NCBI RefSeq assembly: GCF_025118155.1
Contig: NW_026251397.1
Location: 331,501-395,500 of the forward strand
Direction: 5' to 3'
Origin: Cokeromyces recurvatus
Lineage: Eukaryota > Mucoromycota > Mucoromycetes > Mucorales > Mucoraceae
Length of the DNA stretch: 64,000 nucleotides
The notes under the pieces were generated by a model. That model had not been told where the DNA came from. It saw only the letters and a list, made by a program, of their open reading frames with translations, and did no database searches. A program made the position numbers and the translations under genes. The first letter of the stretch is position 1; every line of letters starts with the position of its first letter. This document shows positions 1-10,504 of the stretch, in pieces.

Positions 1-1475
1 TATTATAATAGATGAATTACATAATACAGGATAAAATATAAGCCTGAATATGAAATAAAACTCTGTATATAACATCTTGTAAATAATATAAAACTTATTG
101 ACATCCAATTGTCTAGATGTATCAATTATAAGACATCGTATCATTTCTAAATATTTATTTTTATAACCTTGATAAAGGATTCAGGTCGTCTCTGATCCAA
201 TAAAATAAAACATAAAAGATATCAGGAACATATACTCAGATTAAACAATAAATTTTTTATTTAAAACTTGATCAGATCATTATAACACCCAATAGATAAT
301 CCATAGATCAGTCTCTTGAATCAACAAGACGTATATACGAATACTAACACTGTTTCATGACTCATGTTCTTTGACGGTTATTTCTATTTCTTTGATTCAG
401 GATTCATTAATATAAATACAAGCAGTTGTTTAGACACAAAATAATCTTTAACTTCTTTCTTTAGCTTTTTTTTTAACTTTATTTATTGAATAAAAAACAG
501 TCTCAAACTATACTTCCTTTTGTTCCCTTTCTCTCTTTTTATTTTGTCTTTTATCTTTTATTTACCTTCCATCACACCTAGAAATAATGATTTATTACAT
601 TTTATATTTTTAGCAACAATGACAGCATGGCGACTCAAGGAATAAAGATAAAAACATATCCTATTGTATGCAGAATTATTCGGAGATAAAATTAGTGCTT
701 AAAGGCTTTGTCATAGCAGCATTCACTTGTCTAAATCACATTTTTATTAATATTATTATGATTGTAGTAGCCTTTATAATCAAGTTAATAGAAATAAACC
801 ATCATTTATTACATAATAAAGAGGTTATTCAAATAAAACTAATATATCGCGCTTCACAGCATAATATTCATTCTACTCTCAGTTTTGATAATAGTCATTG
901 TTGTCATGGTTGTAAGATTTATAATTTAATTCAATAAGATAAATAGTCATAATAGAATACATAGTGCATTTGTATAATAATTCTCTCTATAAACATATTT
1001 AGTATATTTACCATTGTATAGAAAAATAATTAATTAATAAAAAGTCCTACATCTAAAAATATACTTTCTTTCTTCTATTATTGTTCTGCTGAATATAAAT
1101 TTATAAAAATAACTTTATACAAGTTAAACTGGGGTAAACTAAGAATAATACAAATACGCGTAATAATTGATTCTACTCAGAATACACGTATTAGTTATAA
1201 AAATGAATATATACAAAAGACATGAATCTATATCTATATCTATAATTATATTATCCAATACTATTTGTTATATTTTTATCTTCTTATTACTCATTATCCT
1301 TATCCACAAAATATATAAATACTCTTACATTATTTTGTATAACATATAACTAAGAACAATACTTGTATTGAATTAACTTTTAATAAACTTATTGACAAGT
1401 CTCAACGTACTTCTTCTGTTTTATTTTCTTTATTTTTATTTCTTTGACTTCTATTTTAATTATCTAAACTTACCT
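1..1475. other. AT-rich intergenic DNA
   Basis: No convincing gene is visible. Open frames of 60–90 codons exist at 668–937 and 1167–1349, but their composition (Ile, Leu, Asn, His rich) is what random AT-rich DNA gives, and no family is recognisable. Confidence 0.6.
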
Positions 1476-3199
1476 AAACCACAACACTAACGCGTTCATT
1501 ACACAATAGTATTGAAAATGTTGAAGACTACTCAGAAGATAATAGTGAGTTGACAGCATACCGACACTGTGCAAAGCTCTTGGATTGTCTTTTTTGTGGA
1601 ACAAAACTGAAAATACTAGAGTATGTTGAAGTTTTGCATATGTGTTAAGTACAATGCTAACTGATTATAAATCTGTTAAAATTCTAGTGTGAGCCTGGTT
1701 GTTTGGCCGCAAAAGAGCAGATGATCGTAAACCATTCTTTGTTTCCTTTTTCAGGAGAAAATGTCTTCTCAACTTGCGCCATAAGAAAAATTGATGCGAT
1801 CGTTGTGATGAACTTGAATATGGAAAGAGTTGAATTATCAACGAATGAGTGGAAGAAAAGCAATGCAAGCTCTGCCACGGCCACAAAGCAGCAATCTAAA
1901 AATTTGCGAACAAATTTGTCGATGTTGAACCAATTGAATCGAAAATACAACATAAAAACGAAGACTGTAGTGGTTATGGATTTTATTGGTAAGTGTTTAC
2001 TAAAACGTTCAAGTATATTATAGGCTTTAACAATAATGACAATTTTGACAAATAGGTAATGTCGGCTACATGTATAGCTTAGAAGAAAAAGAAGGATTAT
2101 ATGTTGCAAATTTGATCGAAGAACTTTCCCTCCCCACAAGCAAGGAAGCGATTAAACATGTCTCAGAGACTATCAATGCACTTTTTAAGTTTAAGGTAAG
2201 GTAATTTCAATAATTCTTTAGCTCTGTTGATTAAGAAGAAAATAATATAAAAGAAAAAATATAAGAAACGATAAAAGTCTGTGAAAACTTTGTTTAATTC
2301 TTTTATTTCAAAAAAGCTGTCTCTTTAAAATTATACAAAATGGATCCTTATTTATATCTTCTGGAAACGGGTAAAATTTCTTGATTTAATATTATAAAAC
2401 CATAGACATATCCAATAGATAATTATGAATCTTGTTTAACCTTGATAATGAAGAACCTGACTGATCAATTAATCTCAGCTGTCAGTTATGTTCCAAATGC
2501 TAATCTGATTCAAATAATTAGTTACCAATGGTATCTCAAATTAAACTAAATAATAATTTTTTTTTTTTTTTTTTTAGAACTTCAGAATGATCTCGAATTG
2601 ATACAATATTGTTTCTTTATTGAAACACATATCTCTATCATCTTCTAATCAACTCCTCAAGTTTCTATTCTATATAACTCTTTAGAGATTGTTTATAATT
2701 GTGCATAACCATACTGAAGATAGTGCTTCTTATAGGTAATTAATTTTCAATATTAAGTATTTTATATATTGATCAGCAACTATTCTTCTTTCATGTTTAA
2801 GACATCTATTACATAACATCTCTGTAATTTTATAGTTTCATTCTAACACAAGTGTGTCTCATATACTAAAGTAGATTAGTATCGTGTACATGAAGTGCAC
2901 CACTAATATATGATAACATCATCCCTCTTTGATAATGATTGAATATCTATACTATATTTTGTAATACATCATCATATATACAACAAGCTCGTAAAATTCG
3001 TTATCTCCCAACTTCAAAGAATCACTTGGAAAAACTGGTTACCGAAGTTACAGAAAGTTTTACAGTGAGATTACCAGCGTCGAGATTGAAAGGTATTACT
3101 AGATCGAGAGTACATCATGAGGAGGCTCCCTGTAAAGTCCCTCGTGTTATGTTCTCGCCAAAGGCAAAAAAAAGAAAATTGAATCAACATACCCATTAA
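1476..3199 (+). pseudogene. Decayed gene of unknown, probably Mucoromycota-specific family
   Basis: Three stretches read like real protein. 1476–1620 contains a Cys-rich stretch (CAKLLDCLFCGTKL). 1688–1990 reads CEPGCLAAKEQM, then a soluble α/β-like segment ending VVVMDFIG. 2055–2194 continues it as NVGYMYSLEEKEGLYVANLI up to FKFK. The last two join cleanly through a 64-bp intron (1991–2054, GTAAGT…AATAG). The first two do not join in frame with the obvious GTATGT donor at 1621. After 2194 the frame is lost in AT-rich sequence. 2939–3199 then gives a basic tail with a nuclear-localisation-like PKAKKRKL near its end. No ATG opens the first exon. I do not know the function. From memory it resembles multi-copy uncharacterised families of Mucorales genomes, which is unverified. 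Confidence 0.45.
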
Positions 3200-3409
3200 A
3201 AATACTATAAATATACAATTTTTCCAAGAGTGCAAAATGGAATTCATTAAAGTGTTTACTTTTTTCTTTTAATATTGTTGAGACTTTTGAGAATTACAGA
3301 CGTTTTTTGTTAGTATTTTCCCTTTGCACCTCAGACTACCTAATGTTTGTTTCTCTCTATATATTTCATACTTGTGGCCCTTTAGAAAAAACGATTGTAG
3401 TATTGAGCG

Positions 3410-3547
3410 CCAATAACTGAATTTGAGACTCTACTGAAGAAGCTCCGAACTTCAAGTCGAGATATAGCTATACATAGCTGTATTTACCTGTCTTGTATTG
3501 ATCTTCTGTATCCGATGCAGGAAATAGAGAGAAGTTTTGAAGGCTAA
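3410..3547 (+). pseudogene. Isolated coding remnant, 45 codons
   Basis: This frame reads from PITEFETLLKKLRTSSRDIA through CIDLLYPMQEIERSFEG to a stop at 3545–3547. It is preceded directly by stops (TAG, TGA), has no ATG and no splice acceptor that rescues it. The composition is protein-like, unlike neighbouring frames. It is probably a relic exon of one of the decayed genes on either side. Function unknown. Confidence 0.35.
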
Positions 3548-4172
3548 TCTTCAGAGAAGAATATTTTTTATTATAAAAAACGAGCCAATTTAATGGAACA
3601 TTATTTTACGTGAATTCTTCTTTGCTGACATAGCTTAGTAGCACCTGTTGGCCAATTGTTGTTACATTAGAAATGGCTTAAGATATGAACAAAGTGTTGT
3701 ATTATCGGTAATATCAAATTAGTCTTTCTCTTCAACTAAATTAATAATACTGCAAATATCCTGTTGAACCAGTGTCTTTTCTTGATAATTTTTAAGTAGC
3801 ACTGATATAGCGTCTACTTTTGATAGGCTCTAATTATTCCCCTCTATGTATTTAGAAAATGATTTAGTAAAACAATATGGTAAGTTAACTGCCAAATTTA
3901 AATACTTGGCATAGACAAATAATCCTTGGCCAAAATAACAAAAAGAATTGAGCTTGTGACATTTGTTTTTAGTTTCTGTCCAATTATTTTTACGGAAATG
4001 ACTATTATTTTTGTGAAAACGCCAATTTCCATAGGTTCGACTGTATTAAAAAGGAAAATAAAGCGTGACTCAGAGAGCATGTATCACGTTGGAAGTCGGA
4101 GTTGACAAGGAAAGATACTCTGGTAGTAAAAGAGGAGTTAACATTGAACCACAATAGTTTCTGTGAATTTTA
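3548..4172. other. AT-rich spacer with weak coding-like scraps
   Basis: Short open stretches near 3925–4110 on the + strand look vaguely coding, but stops interrupt all frames and no family is recognised. Best read as part of the same decayed accessory region. Confidence 0.4.
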
Positions 4173-5550
4173 TTGATTGTATTTATAACATTATTTAACT
4201 ACTATGCCGATACAGGTAAAAGAAAAAAAGATACACCAGAGGAGAAAAAAGCCAAAGCGGATGCCAGAAAAAATAGAAGTACAGAACAGGCGACTTCATC
4301 ATTTGGGCCTGTTTGCAAGTCCTGTGACCAACCCGGTCATACTACTTCTGCCCCTCGTTTATGTCCCAACCATGATTACACTATCAAAGAGAGATTACAG
4401 ATGACTTTCCCTACTTCTTATCAATTATATACCATATCCCTGACGCTTAAATCATTCATCAGGCAAGATGAAGGGAATCCGAACAAAATATTAGGATATC
4501 AAGAGAGAATAATTACAGTCTTCATTTTTACGAGAGGTTGTTTATAAAGCACAGCTTCTAGTTATTTATTATATATAAAATAATGCAAACAACAATGTCA
4601 AGTATCTCTCAAATGATATATTTGAAAAGAAACTTCTGGTACAGAGCTTGTAGATTAATTTATGGAAATATCAAAATCGGCGAACTACAAAGCCTCTATC
4701 CAAGACCCCCTGGCATTCAAGCAGCCTATAATCATTTGCAAGAGTTAGACAATGTCAATCTTTCTGTTGAAAAACAAGGTCTAGTAGGGTATGGCCAAAT
4801 TGTTTCGTCTGCTTGTGATACTGTAGCTACTGCCTACAACAACTTCTACGTTGAAAACTATGAAACGTATATCGGAAACTTTTTTATATACAGACTGAAG
4901 CACGAGTATATTGGAAATATTAATAAGAACACTAGTTTATATAACTATTACACTTATGTCTTTTATTTATAAGGATCTTAAAATGCCAATCGCAAATAAG
5001 GTTGTATACGATTATGTCTTGTATGAAGTCTTAAAGAACGACACAAGGTCAGATATGTCAGAAGATTTTACTACACAATATGGCCTTAATAGGCACTAAA
5101 TCTACAAGCATTTTTAAACAATATCATTCAGCCAGTTAGGAACAGAGTACATCGGCTCCCACTTTAAAGAGAAGAAGTGACCGAAAACCAGTTCATTGTT
5201 CTTATCGATAATGAGTTATATTCTCCAATCCTACGAGCAGATCAATATACAATTGCAGGAGAATGTACAGCCAGCACAAGCAGAAGAGCCATTAGAACAA
5301 TCAACAGAGCAAGCACCAGCTTAAACGATCGACTTAGTCCATCCTCAGACACAAACGCGACAACCTCAGAGGCCTCGCCTGCTTTTTCTTTCTCCAAATC
5401 CTAGTCTTAAATGACGATTCATAAAGATTGATGGTCAAAATTTGTCAACTCTTTTCTCTGATACACAGCTCCAAAAAGAAGAAACGAAACAAATTTCGCA
5501 TACAGTACACGTTGCTTTTTCAATTCTTTTGGTTTTACCAAGCTGAAAAT
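4173..5550 (+). pseudogene. Decayed zinc-knuckle gene of a multi-copy fungal family (TE-like)
   Basis: Coding-like sequence runs in pieces. The first is a Lys/Glu-rich segment followed by a zinc knuckle (CKSCDQPGHTTSAPRLCPNH, near 4310–4370). A helical segment follows at about 4583–4900 (FWYRACRLIYG … VSSACDTVATAYNNFYVENYE). Next comes 4983–5096 (MPIANKVVYDYVLYEVLKND). A last segment at about 5190–5530 includes LFLSPNPSLK, a stop, then RFIKIDGQNLSTLFSD. That last frame is cut by TAA at 5322–5324 and by TGA at 5412–5414; the TGA sits where relatives would be expected to have Trp. From memory, proteins with this order form large Mucorales families, and some end in a RuvC/zinc-ribbon nuclease part of Fanzor/TnpB type. 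No such C-terminal part is visible here. Confidence 0.5.
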
Positions 5551-5559
5551 CAGAAAGTA

Positions 5560-5561
<2 letters not shown>

Positions 5562-5617
<56 letters not shown>
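5562..5617. repeat. Poly-T/poly-A palindrome (T42 then A14)
   Basis: An uninterrupted run of 42 T is followed directly by 14 A, so the last 28 bases form a self-complementary T14A14. It lies at the end of the decayed zinc-knuckle gene. Exact lengths may be affected by sequencing error. Confidence 0.9.
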
Positions 5618-5619
<2 letters not shown>

Positions 5620-6375
5620 AACTAAGTCCATCATAAAGTGCTTACTAAAAGTCTTTGAAAAGAAATTTAAGTAACTATCAACTGTTTTTTTTCTCTTTCT
5701 TACATTCCTATTGCTTATATTGATCCAAAAGTATTTTAATGACTATAAGTGATAATTCTTTATATTAATTAAGTTACACCAAAGTATTATTAGTCTATTT
5801 TTTTTTATGTAGATGTTATAGCGTTGATCATGTGATCTTTTATATTGTGACTCTAACATCTATATCTATATGCTCACCAATGTAAGTTATTGATATATTA
5901 ATAAATCAATTAGGATTTTACGTAGATAAAACTAAGCAGTGTATACATATATGTAATGATATGGAAGTAAATAAGAAAATTACATATGTATTTTTGAATA
6001 GGGAAAAAAAAATACATTACCAAATAAAAATAGAAATGCTAGTAACCAGTAGATCATCTTCTCTATCTGAAATGACCTTTATTTTTTCTTTTATCAAGAT
6101 CATTTGCAAATAACTCACAAATGTTAAAGACGTTATATGGTATAATATATAATTTAGATCATATTTCGACACTATCTGTTACTGTTTTTTTTTGTTTTTT
6201 TTTAAAAAAAAAAAGATAATTTAACGCATTTAAAGTGAGGTGTTTATTGTATTATATTCGTGTATTTGTGTGTGTGTGTGTGTGTGTATATTTGTGTTTG
6301 TGTGTACATGTATATATATATATAGGGGGAGAGATGAGCAAAATTGCTCAGTAAATATTTCATATATTTACTCTT
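5618..6375. other. Intergenic DNA with TG microsatellite
   Basis: AT-rich spacer between the decayed region and the 3' end of TMA46. It contains a (TG)10 run at 6267–6287 and TA-rich sequence at 6310–6325. No gene seen. Confidence 0.7.
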
Positions 6376-7422
6376 TTAGGCGACAGTTACAGTATTAACA
6401 TTATCTTCTAGAGACAATCCAGCTGTCTTTTCATTCAAAAAATTTTCATTTTCCATACGTTCACGTTCTCTTTCTGTTTCTTCACGGTCATATTGTGAGA
6501 AATCAATAGCATCACCTTCATCATCATTATCCTCTGCAAGGGCAGGATTAAATTCAAACAAGTCTCTGCCAGACATGCCCTGGGATCTGCCTGTCTTGAG
6601 TTTAGTTTCCTTAGCTTTACGGGCAGCAGTTTCTTCAGCTTCCTTCTTTTGAATACGATTTTTCTTCCATTCTTTGAAACTTTCAAGAGTCACAGGAGTA
6701 AGATTTGGTCCAAGTTTATGACGCTAAAGTAATTATATAGATTATCAGATATAGATATACTAATAGCTTATCTATCATTTACCTCACTTTCCAAAAATTC
6801 TTCAAGTGAAATTTCTTCCTTTTCTTCAGCCTTTGCGGCCTTGGATTTAAGAACAAAACCAGGAGGAAGAGCATGTCTGTATTTACAGCTTGAGCCACCA
6901 TTAGGGCATTCCCAAAACCAACCATATTTACTAGTTTCAATAGCTTCCAAGAAGTACTTACAAACAATATCGGTAGGTGGTTGTTTTCCTGATTTACTTT
7001 TAACGACTTCTTCAAGTTTTTGTTGATCCCATTTATCCATTGTATCTTTATATAAAACAAAAAAAAACATGTCAGATTCATATTTGAATTAATGAAAATA
7101 ACAAACGTAGTTTTTACCATTAACTCTATCATCAGTATACAAATCTTTCTTCTCCACTTTACGACCTATATTCAAATCGTGAGAGAATTTACACTTGGCA
7201 CCTCTTTCACAGTGTCCAGCCTTGAAGTATTGACAAAGAACAGTCTTGGGATCAACACCAAATGGCACCTTTTGAGGTGCTTGGACAGGTTTAAAGAGTT
7301 CAGCAAATTCTTCTCTTTTCTTTTGCTCAAGTGCTTTCTTTTCGGCAGCAGTTGTTTTAGTTTTAGCCTAAATGAAAAAAAACAAACAAGCAAACAACGA
7401 ATTTAAGCTAAATCTGAATAAA

Positions 7423-7474
<52 letters not shown>

Positions 7475-7642
7475 TCGTGCAACAGCACTTACAGCATTAT
7501 TTTTGGCCTGATTACTGATTTGCTGAATGTAACGTTGAACCTTGGCAGATTTATTCTTATTTTTCATACCAAAGGTCTTATCTTCAACGGCCTTCTCCTT
7601 TTTCTTTTTATCGTTCTTAGTTTGTTGCTTTTTTGGTGGCAT
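6376..7642 (-). CDS. TMA46: CCCH zinc-finger translation factor Tma46 / ZC3H15 (DFRP1)
   Basis: Four exons on the minus strand: 7493–7642, 7118–7367, 6783–7045 and 6376–6723, giving 336 aa. The start [17 protein letters not shown] and the segment [12 protein letters not shown] are typical of the family. Two CCCH fingers follow: C-x7-C-x5-C-x3-H ([19 protein letters not shown]) in exon 2 and a wide C-x17-C-x6-C-x3-H in exon 3 just after [10 protein letters not shown]. The C-terminal third is charged and holds the DFRP-type region that binds the GTPase Rbg1/DRG1. The protein is known to associate with ribosomes and stabilise DRG1. All introns are GT–AG; intron 1 carries a 46-base homopolymer (A on the + strand, T in the transcript). 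Length and domain order are normal for the family. Confidence 0.93.
7424..7469. repeat. Poly-A tract, 46 bases, in TMA46 intron 1
   Basis: Uninterrupted A46 on the + strand, which reads as poly-U in the TMA46 pre-mRNA. It occupies over a third of the 125-bp intron. Confidence 0.9.
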
Positions 7643-8350
7643 TTGCTTCTGATGGATGACTTTTCGAAATTTCTTACAAAAATGAAAATTTATTAGTAGA
7701 AAAAAATTTAGCAGTAAGCTGTTACTGCGGAGAAAAAAAAAAAAGGCTGATGGGTGACTGGTATTTCAATCACGTATAATATTATTGGCTAGTTTATATC
7801 CTCTCTCTCTTTTTTTTTATATATATATGTATTTAATCATATACAAGCAAATGCTCTTTTCAAAGACCCACAGTGTATTCTTTGTTTATTCGTATTTCCA
7901 ATATGATTATAATGAAAAAATTAAAATATAGTTTGACGTTATTTAAATGGTATCAGTAAGGAAGAAATAGCTTTTTATACCACTTTAATTTATTTGTGTC
8001 TCTTTGTATGTATTACATAAAATGATCTTATTTTTCAATTTTCTCATAAGCACATTGTATTTTGTAGTATAAAATATGAGGATCAAATTTGAAATATTCA
8101 AAGAGTAACGGCTTGTTGAGAAACCTATATGATGTCTAAATATTTATTGAAAACTGAAGATAAAATCTATATCTGTTTTTGAGATGTTCAGACTATATAG
8201 ATTAATGATGCATGGCAAGTGCATATTTTTTAAGATTTTTGAGTTTCATATTATGCAGTCTTGTTTAATATTTTAAGGGGGGAAAAGGAAAGAGTGTTTA
8301 ATATATGTGGGAGAGAGGGAGGATTTGGTATTTAGGAATTGATTATGTGG
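7643..8350. other. Intergenic DNA between two minus-strand genes
   Basis: It should hold the TMA46 promoter (next to 7642) and the 3' untranslated region of the downstream-coordinate membrane-protein gene. Pyrimidine- and AT-rich; no ORF or RNA gene recognised. Confidence 0.6.
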
Positions 8351-9304
8351 TTAAACAAATGGAAACTGTTTTCGTACCAATGATTCTTTTTGCTCTACTG
8401 CAGCACGAGCAATGATGGCTTCGATCTCTGACGCCCTTTCCGCTATTTTGATACGATTTTGTTCCAAGTTAAAATAATGTCTTAGTAATAATGTACTAGA
8501 AAGGATTATGCCTCCTAATGTTATCATGACTATAAGCATATAAATATTAGAATAATAAATAACACTGTCAAGATTATCTAAAGTATGGATCAGCACAATA
8601 CGAACGATAAATTCACTAATAAGAGCCATAGAGCAAATAGCAGTTAATGTCCTGAAGAAGCATCGAAAACCATCAAACCAGTTCCAAAACAAATCCCAAT
8701 GTTCACAAATGATATCAGCATTTATAATGAAGCTATTACAAGAGATAGCAACTTGACGTGCAACATAAAACATAAAAGGTCGAAGAATATGCTGCTTTGA
8801 TATTGATGACGATCGTTCAAGTATGATGAGTGGCCATTTTAAGGGGAATAGAGTTAAGAATAACATAAACCCCATAGCCAGTGTCATAGCGGATTCCCTC
8901 AATAAATAAAGTCTAGGATCAGATTGAATAGAGGCAAGAAGAGCAGATACAATAAAGCCAATAAGCATCAAAATACCCATCATATCTACTTTACGTTCCC
9001 AAATGCCTTTTACAATAACTGCAATCGCATTAGGTATACCTGCTAACAACAAAGACAAAAGGAGAGAACAGAAATTTCTTATAATATAATACAGTACGAT
9101 TGGTAGAACGAGCTCAAAAAGCAAATGGAGAGTTATGTTAAAAAATGCTTTTAGAATTGTACGTCTATTTGGGATAGAGGGCTTAACAAAAGTAGGAACT
9201 CGTTTGACTTTATTCTTAATATCATTTCTAATATCTGATAATAAAGGGGTTGTTACTGTTGGTATATGATAATTACTGCCACTGATACTACTAATATTCA
9301 TCAA
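8351..9304 (-). CDS. Multi-pass membrane protein, VC0807-like family
   Basis: A single uninterrupted 317-codon frame beginning MMNISSISGSNYHIP. A soluble N-terminus of about 50 residues with a basic stretch (KNKVKRVP) is followed by six or seven hydrophobic segments. Recognisable features are LPIVLYYIIRNF, LLLAGIPNAIAVIVKGIWER, GILMLIGFIVSALLA, and DPRLYLLRESAMTLAMGFMLFLT followed by an aromatic, basic RPFMFYVARQ. The order 'LPI-YY, GxP, V-D-x-x-G-x-L-x-x-x-x-F-I-V-S-A, DPRLxLLRES, RPxxFxxARQ' matches fungal proteins annotated as VC0807 family, judged from memory. Function is unknown. The last 40 residues (IKIAERASEIEAIIARAAVE) form an amphipathic helix facing one side of the membrane. No intron seen. 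Confidence 0.75.
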   Translation of the reverse strand: MMNISSISGSNYHIPTVTTPLLSDIRNDIKNKVKRVPTFVKPSIPNRRTILKAFFNITLHLLFELVLPIVLYYIIRNFCSLLLSLLLAGIPNAIAVIVKGIWERKVDMMGILMLIGFIVSALLASIQSDPRLYLLRESAMTLAMGFMLFLTLFPLKWPLIILERSSSISKQHILRPFMFYVARQVAISCNSFIINADIICEHWDLFWNWFDGFRCFFRTLTAICSMALISEFIVRIVLIHTLDNLDSVIYYSNIYMLIVMITLGGIILSSTLLLRHYFNLEQNRIKIAERASEIEAIIARAAVEQKESLVRKQFPFV

Positions 9305-10264
9305 GAAGATATATTATAAAAGAAGAAAATACAAATATACAAGAAAATAAATAAATAAAAGTTTTCATGACTATTATACTCATAAAAAACGTCACAAGCT
9401 GCTTTGTTTTCTTTTATACTGCAGTATGGGTACAAATGTGTCACTTAAAGCTGCAGTAGTAAGTAGTAGGAGGAACCCTGTATATCAAGTTTTCCTTCTA
9501 AAAGTCCGTTTTACATACACTTTATTCAGAAATTATTGGGACACTTGAAGAAGAAGAAGAAAAAAATATACAAAGATAAAACAAGACAAAGGTTGATATA
9601 AAGTTAGTTCAACAGGAAACAATATATAAAGAACGAATTCTTTAGTTACAAGAAAGGATAACTAATAAAATAGACATGCAATATTACTTTTATTGAATGT
9701 AATTACATCAAATAATGTTAGTGCTTTTATTTATTTAATAGTGGTAGAGTGAATCAATAAGCTAATTCAAAGGATAATCCACCCCACTAGTAACTATCAA
9801 TAAAGTATTTCCCTTTCTTTTTAATGATATAATACTAACTTTACTCAAGGAAATTTCTTGATATTTCGTACATTTATTACAAATTCTTATGTGCTTTAAA
9901 CTTATAAATGTATTTTTTGTTATCTGATGTATCAAAAAACAAATATCCATTGGCCCATATTTCATGGGATGAATTGTTCTAGCTCACAACGTTATTTCTC
10001 CACCTCTTTCCAACATTTTTTTTTTTCATAATGTGTTTGATCTTTTACTTTTATTTTTGCCTTTCGTCCTAAGAGGATTTTTAGTTACTTTTTCATTATC
10101 TTTGGACTGACTAAGGCAATTCAGTAATTCTATAAACTATGTGCCTATTGGTCATTTTTTTTTTTGTTTTTATAAATTTTACGAACATGAAATTAAAAAA
10201 CCGGAGAACTATTTTTTTTTTCCAAAACTTTTCTTTTCACATTTATTTTCACTTTATACATATA
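9305..10264. other. Divergent intergenic region (membrane gene / YSH1)
   Basis: About 960 bp between the starts of a minus-strand and a plus-strand gene, so it should hold both promoters. Pyrimidine-rich stretches lie at 10010–10260 just before the YSH1 start. The 67-codon minus frame at 9762–9965 has no recognisable features. Confidence 0.6.
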
Positions 10265-10466
10265 ATGGCAGGAATAAAACGTAAAGCAGAATTAGAAATT
10301 CCAATTGCGAATGAAAATGACTTGTTGAAAATTACACCACTTGGATCTGGTAATGAAGTCGGTCGTTCATCCATTTTATTAGAATATAAAGGAAAAACAG
10401 TTTTGGTACGTTAATGTAAAAATTTTTAAGCCAAAAAAAAAGGTGATAATTATCACAAGAATGATG

Positions 10467-10504
<38 letters not shown>

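Noticed and set aside
1703..2139. Long frames on the minus strand opposite the decayed gene
   Set aside because: They mirror the plus-strand coding relic, which has the better protein character and a matching intron.
6267..6330. TG/TA repeat as a regulatory Z-DNA element
   Set aside because: A common microsatellite in a convergent-type spacer; nothing ties it to regulation.
9762..9965. 67-codon minus frame with an ICNKCTKYQE stretch
   Set aside because: A single CxxC by itself is weak evidence; no further pairs, no splice partners, no recognised family.
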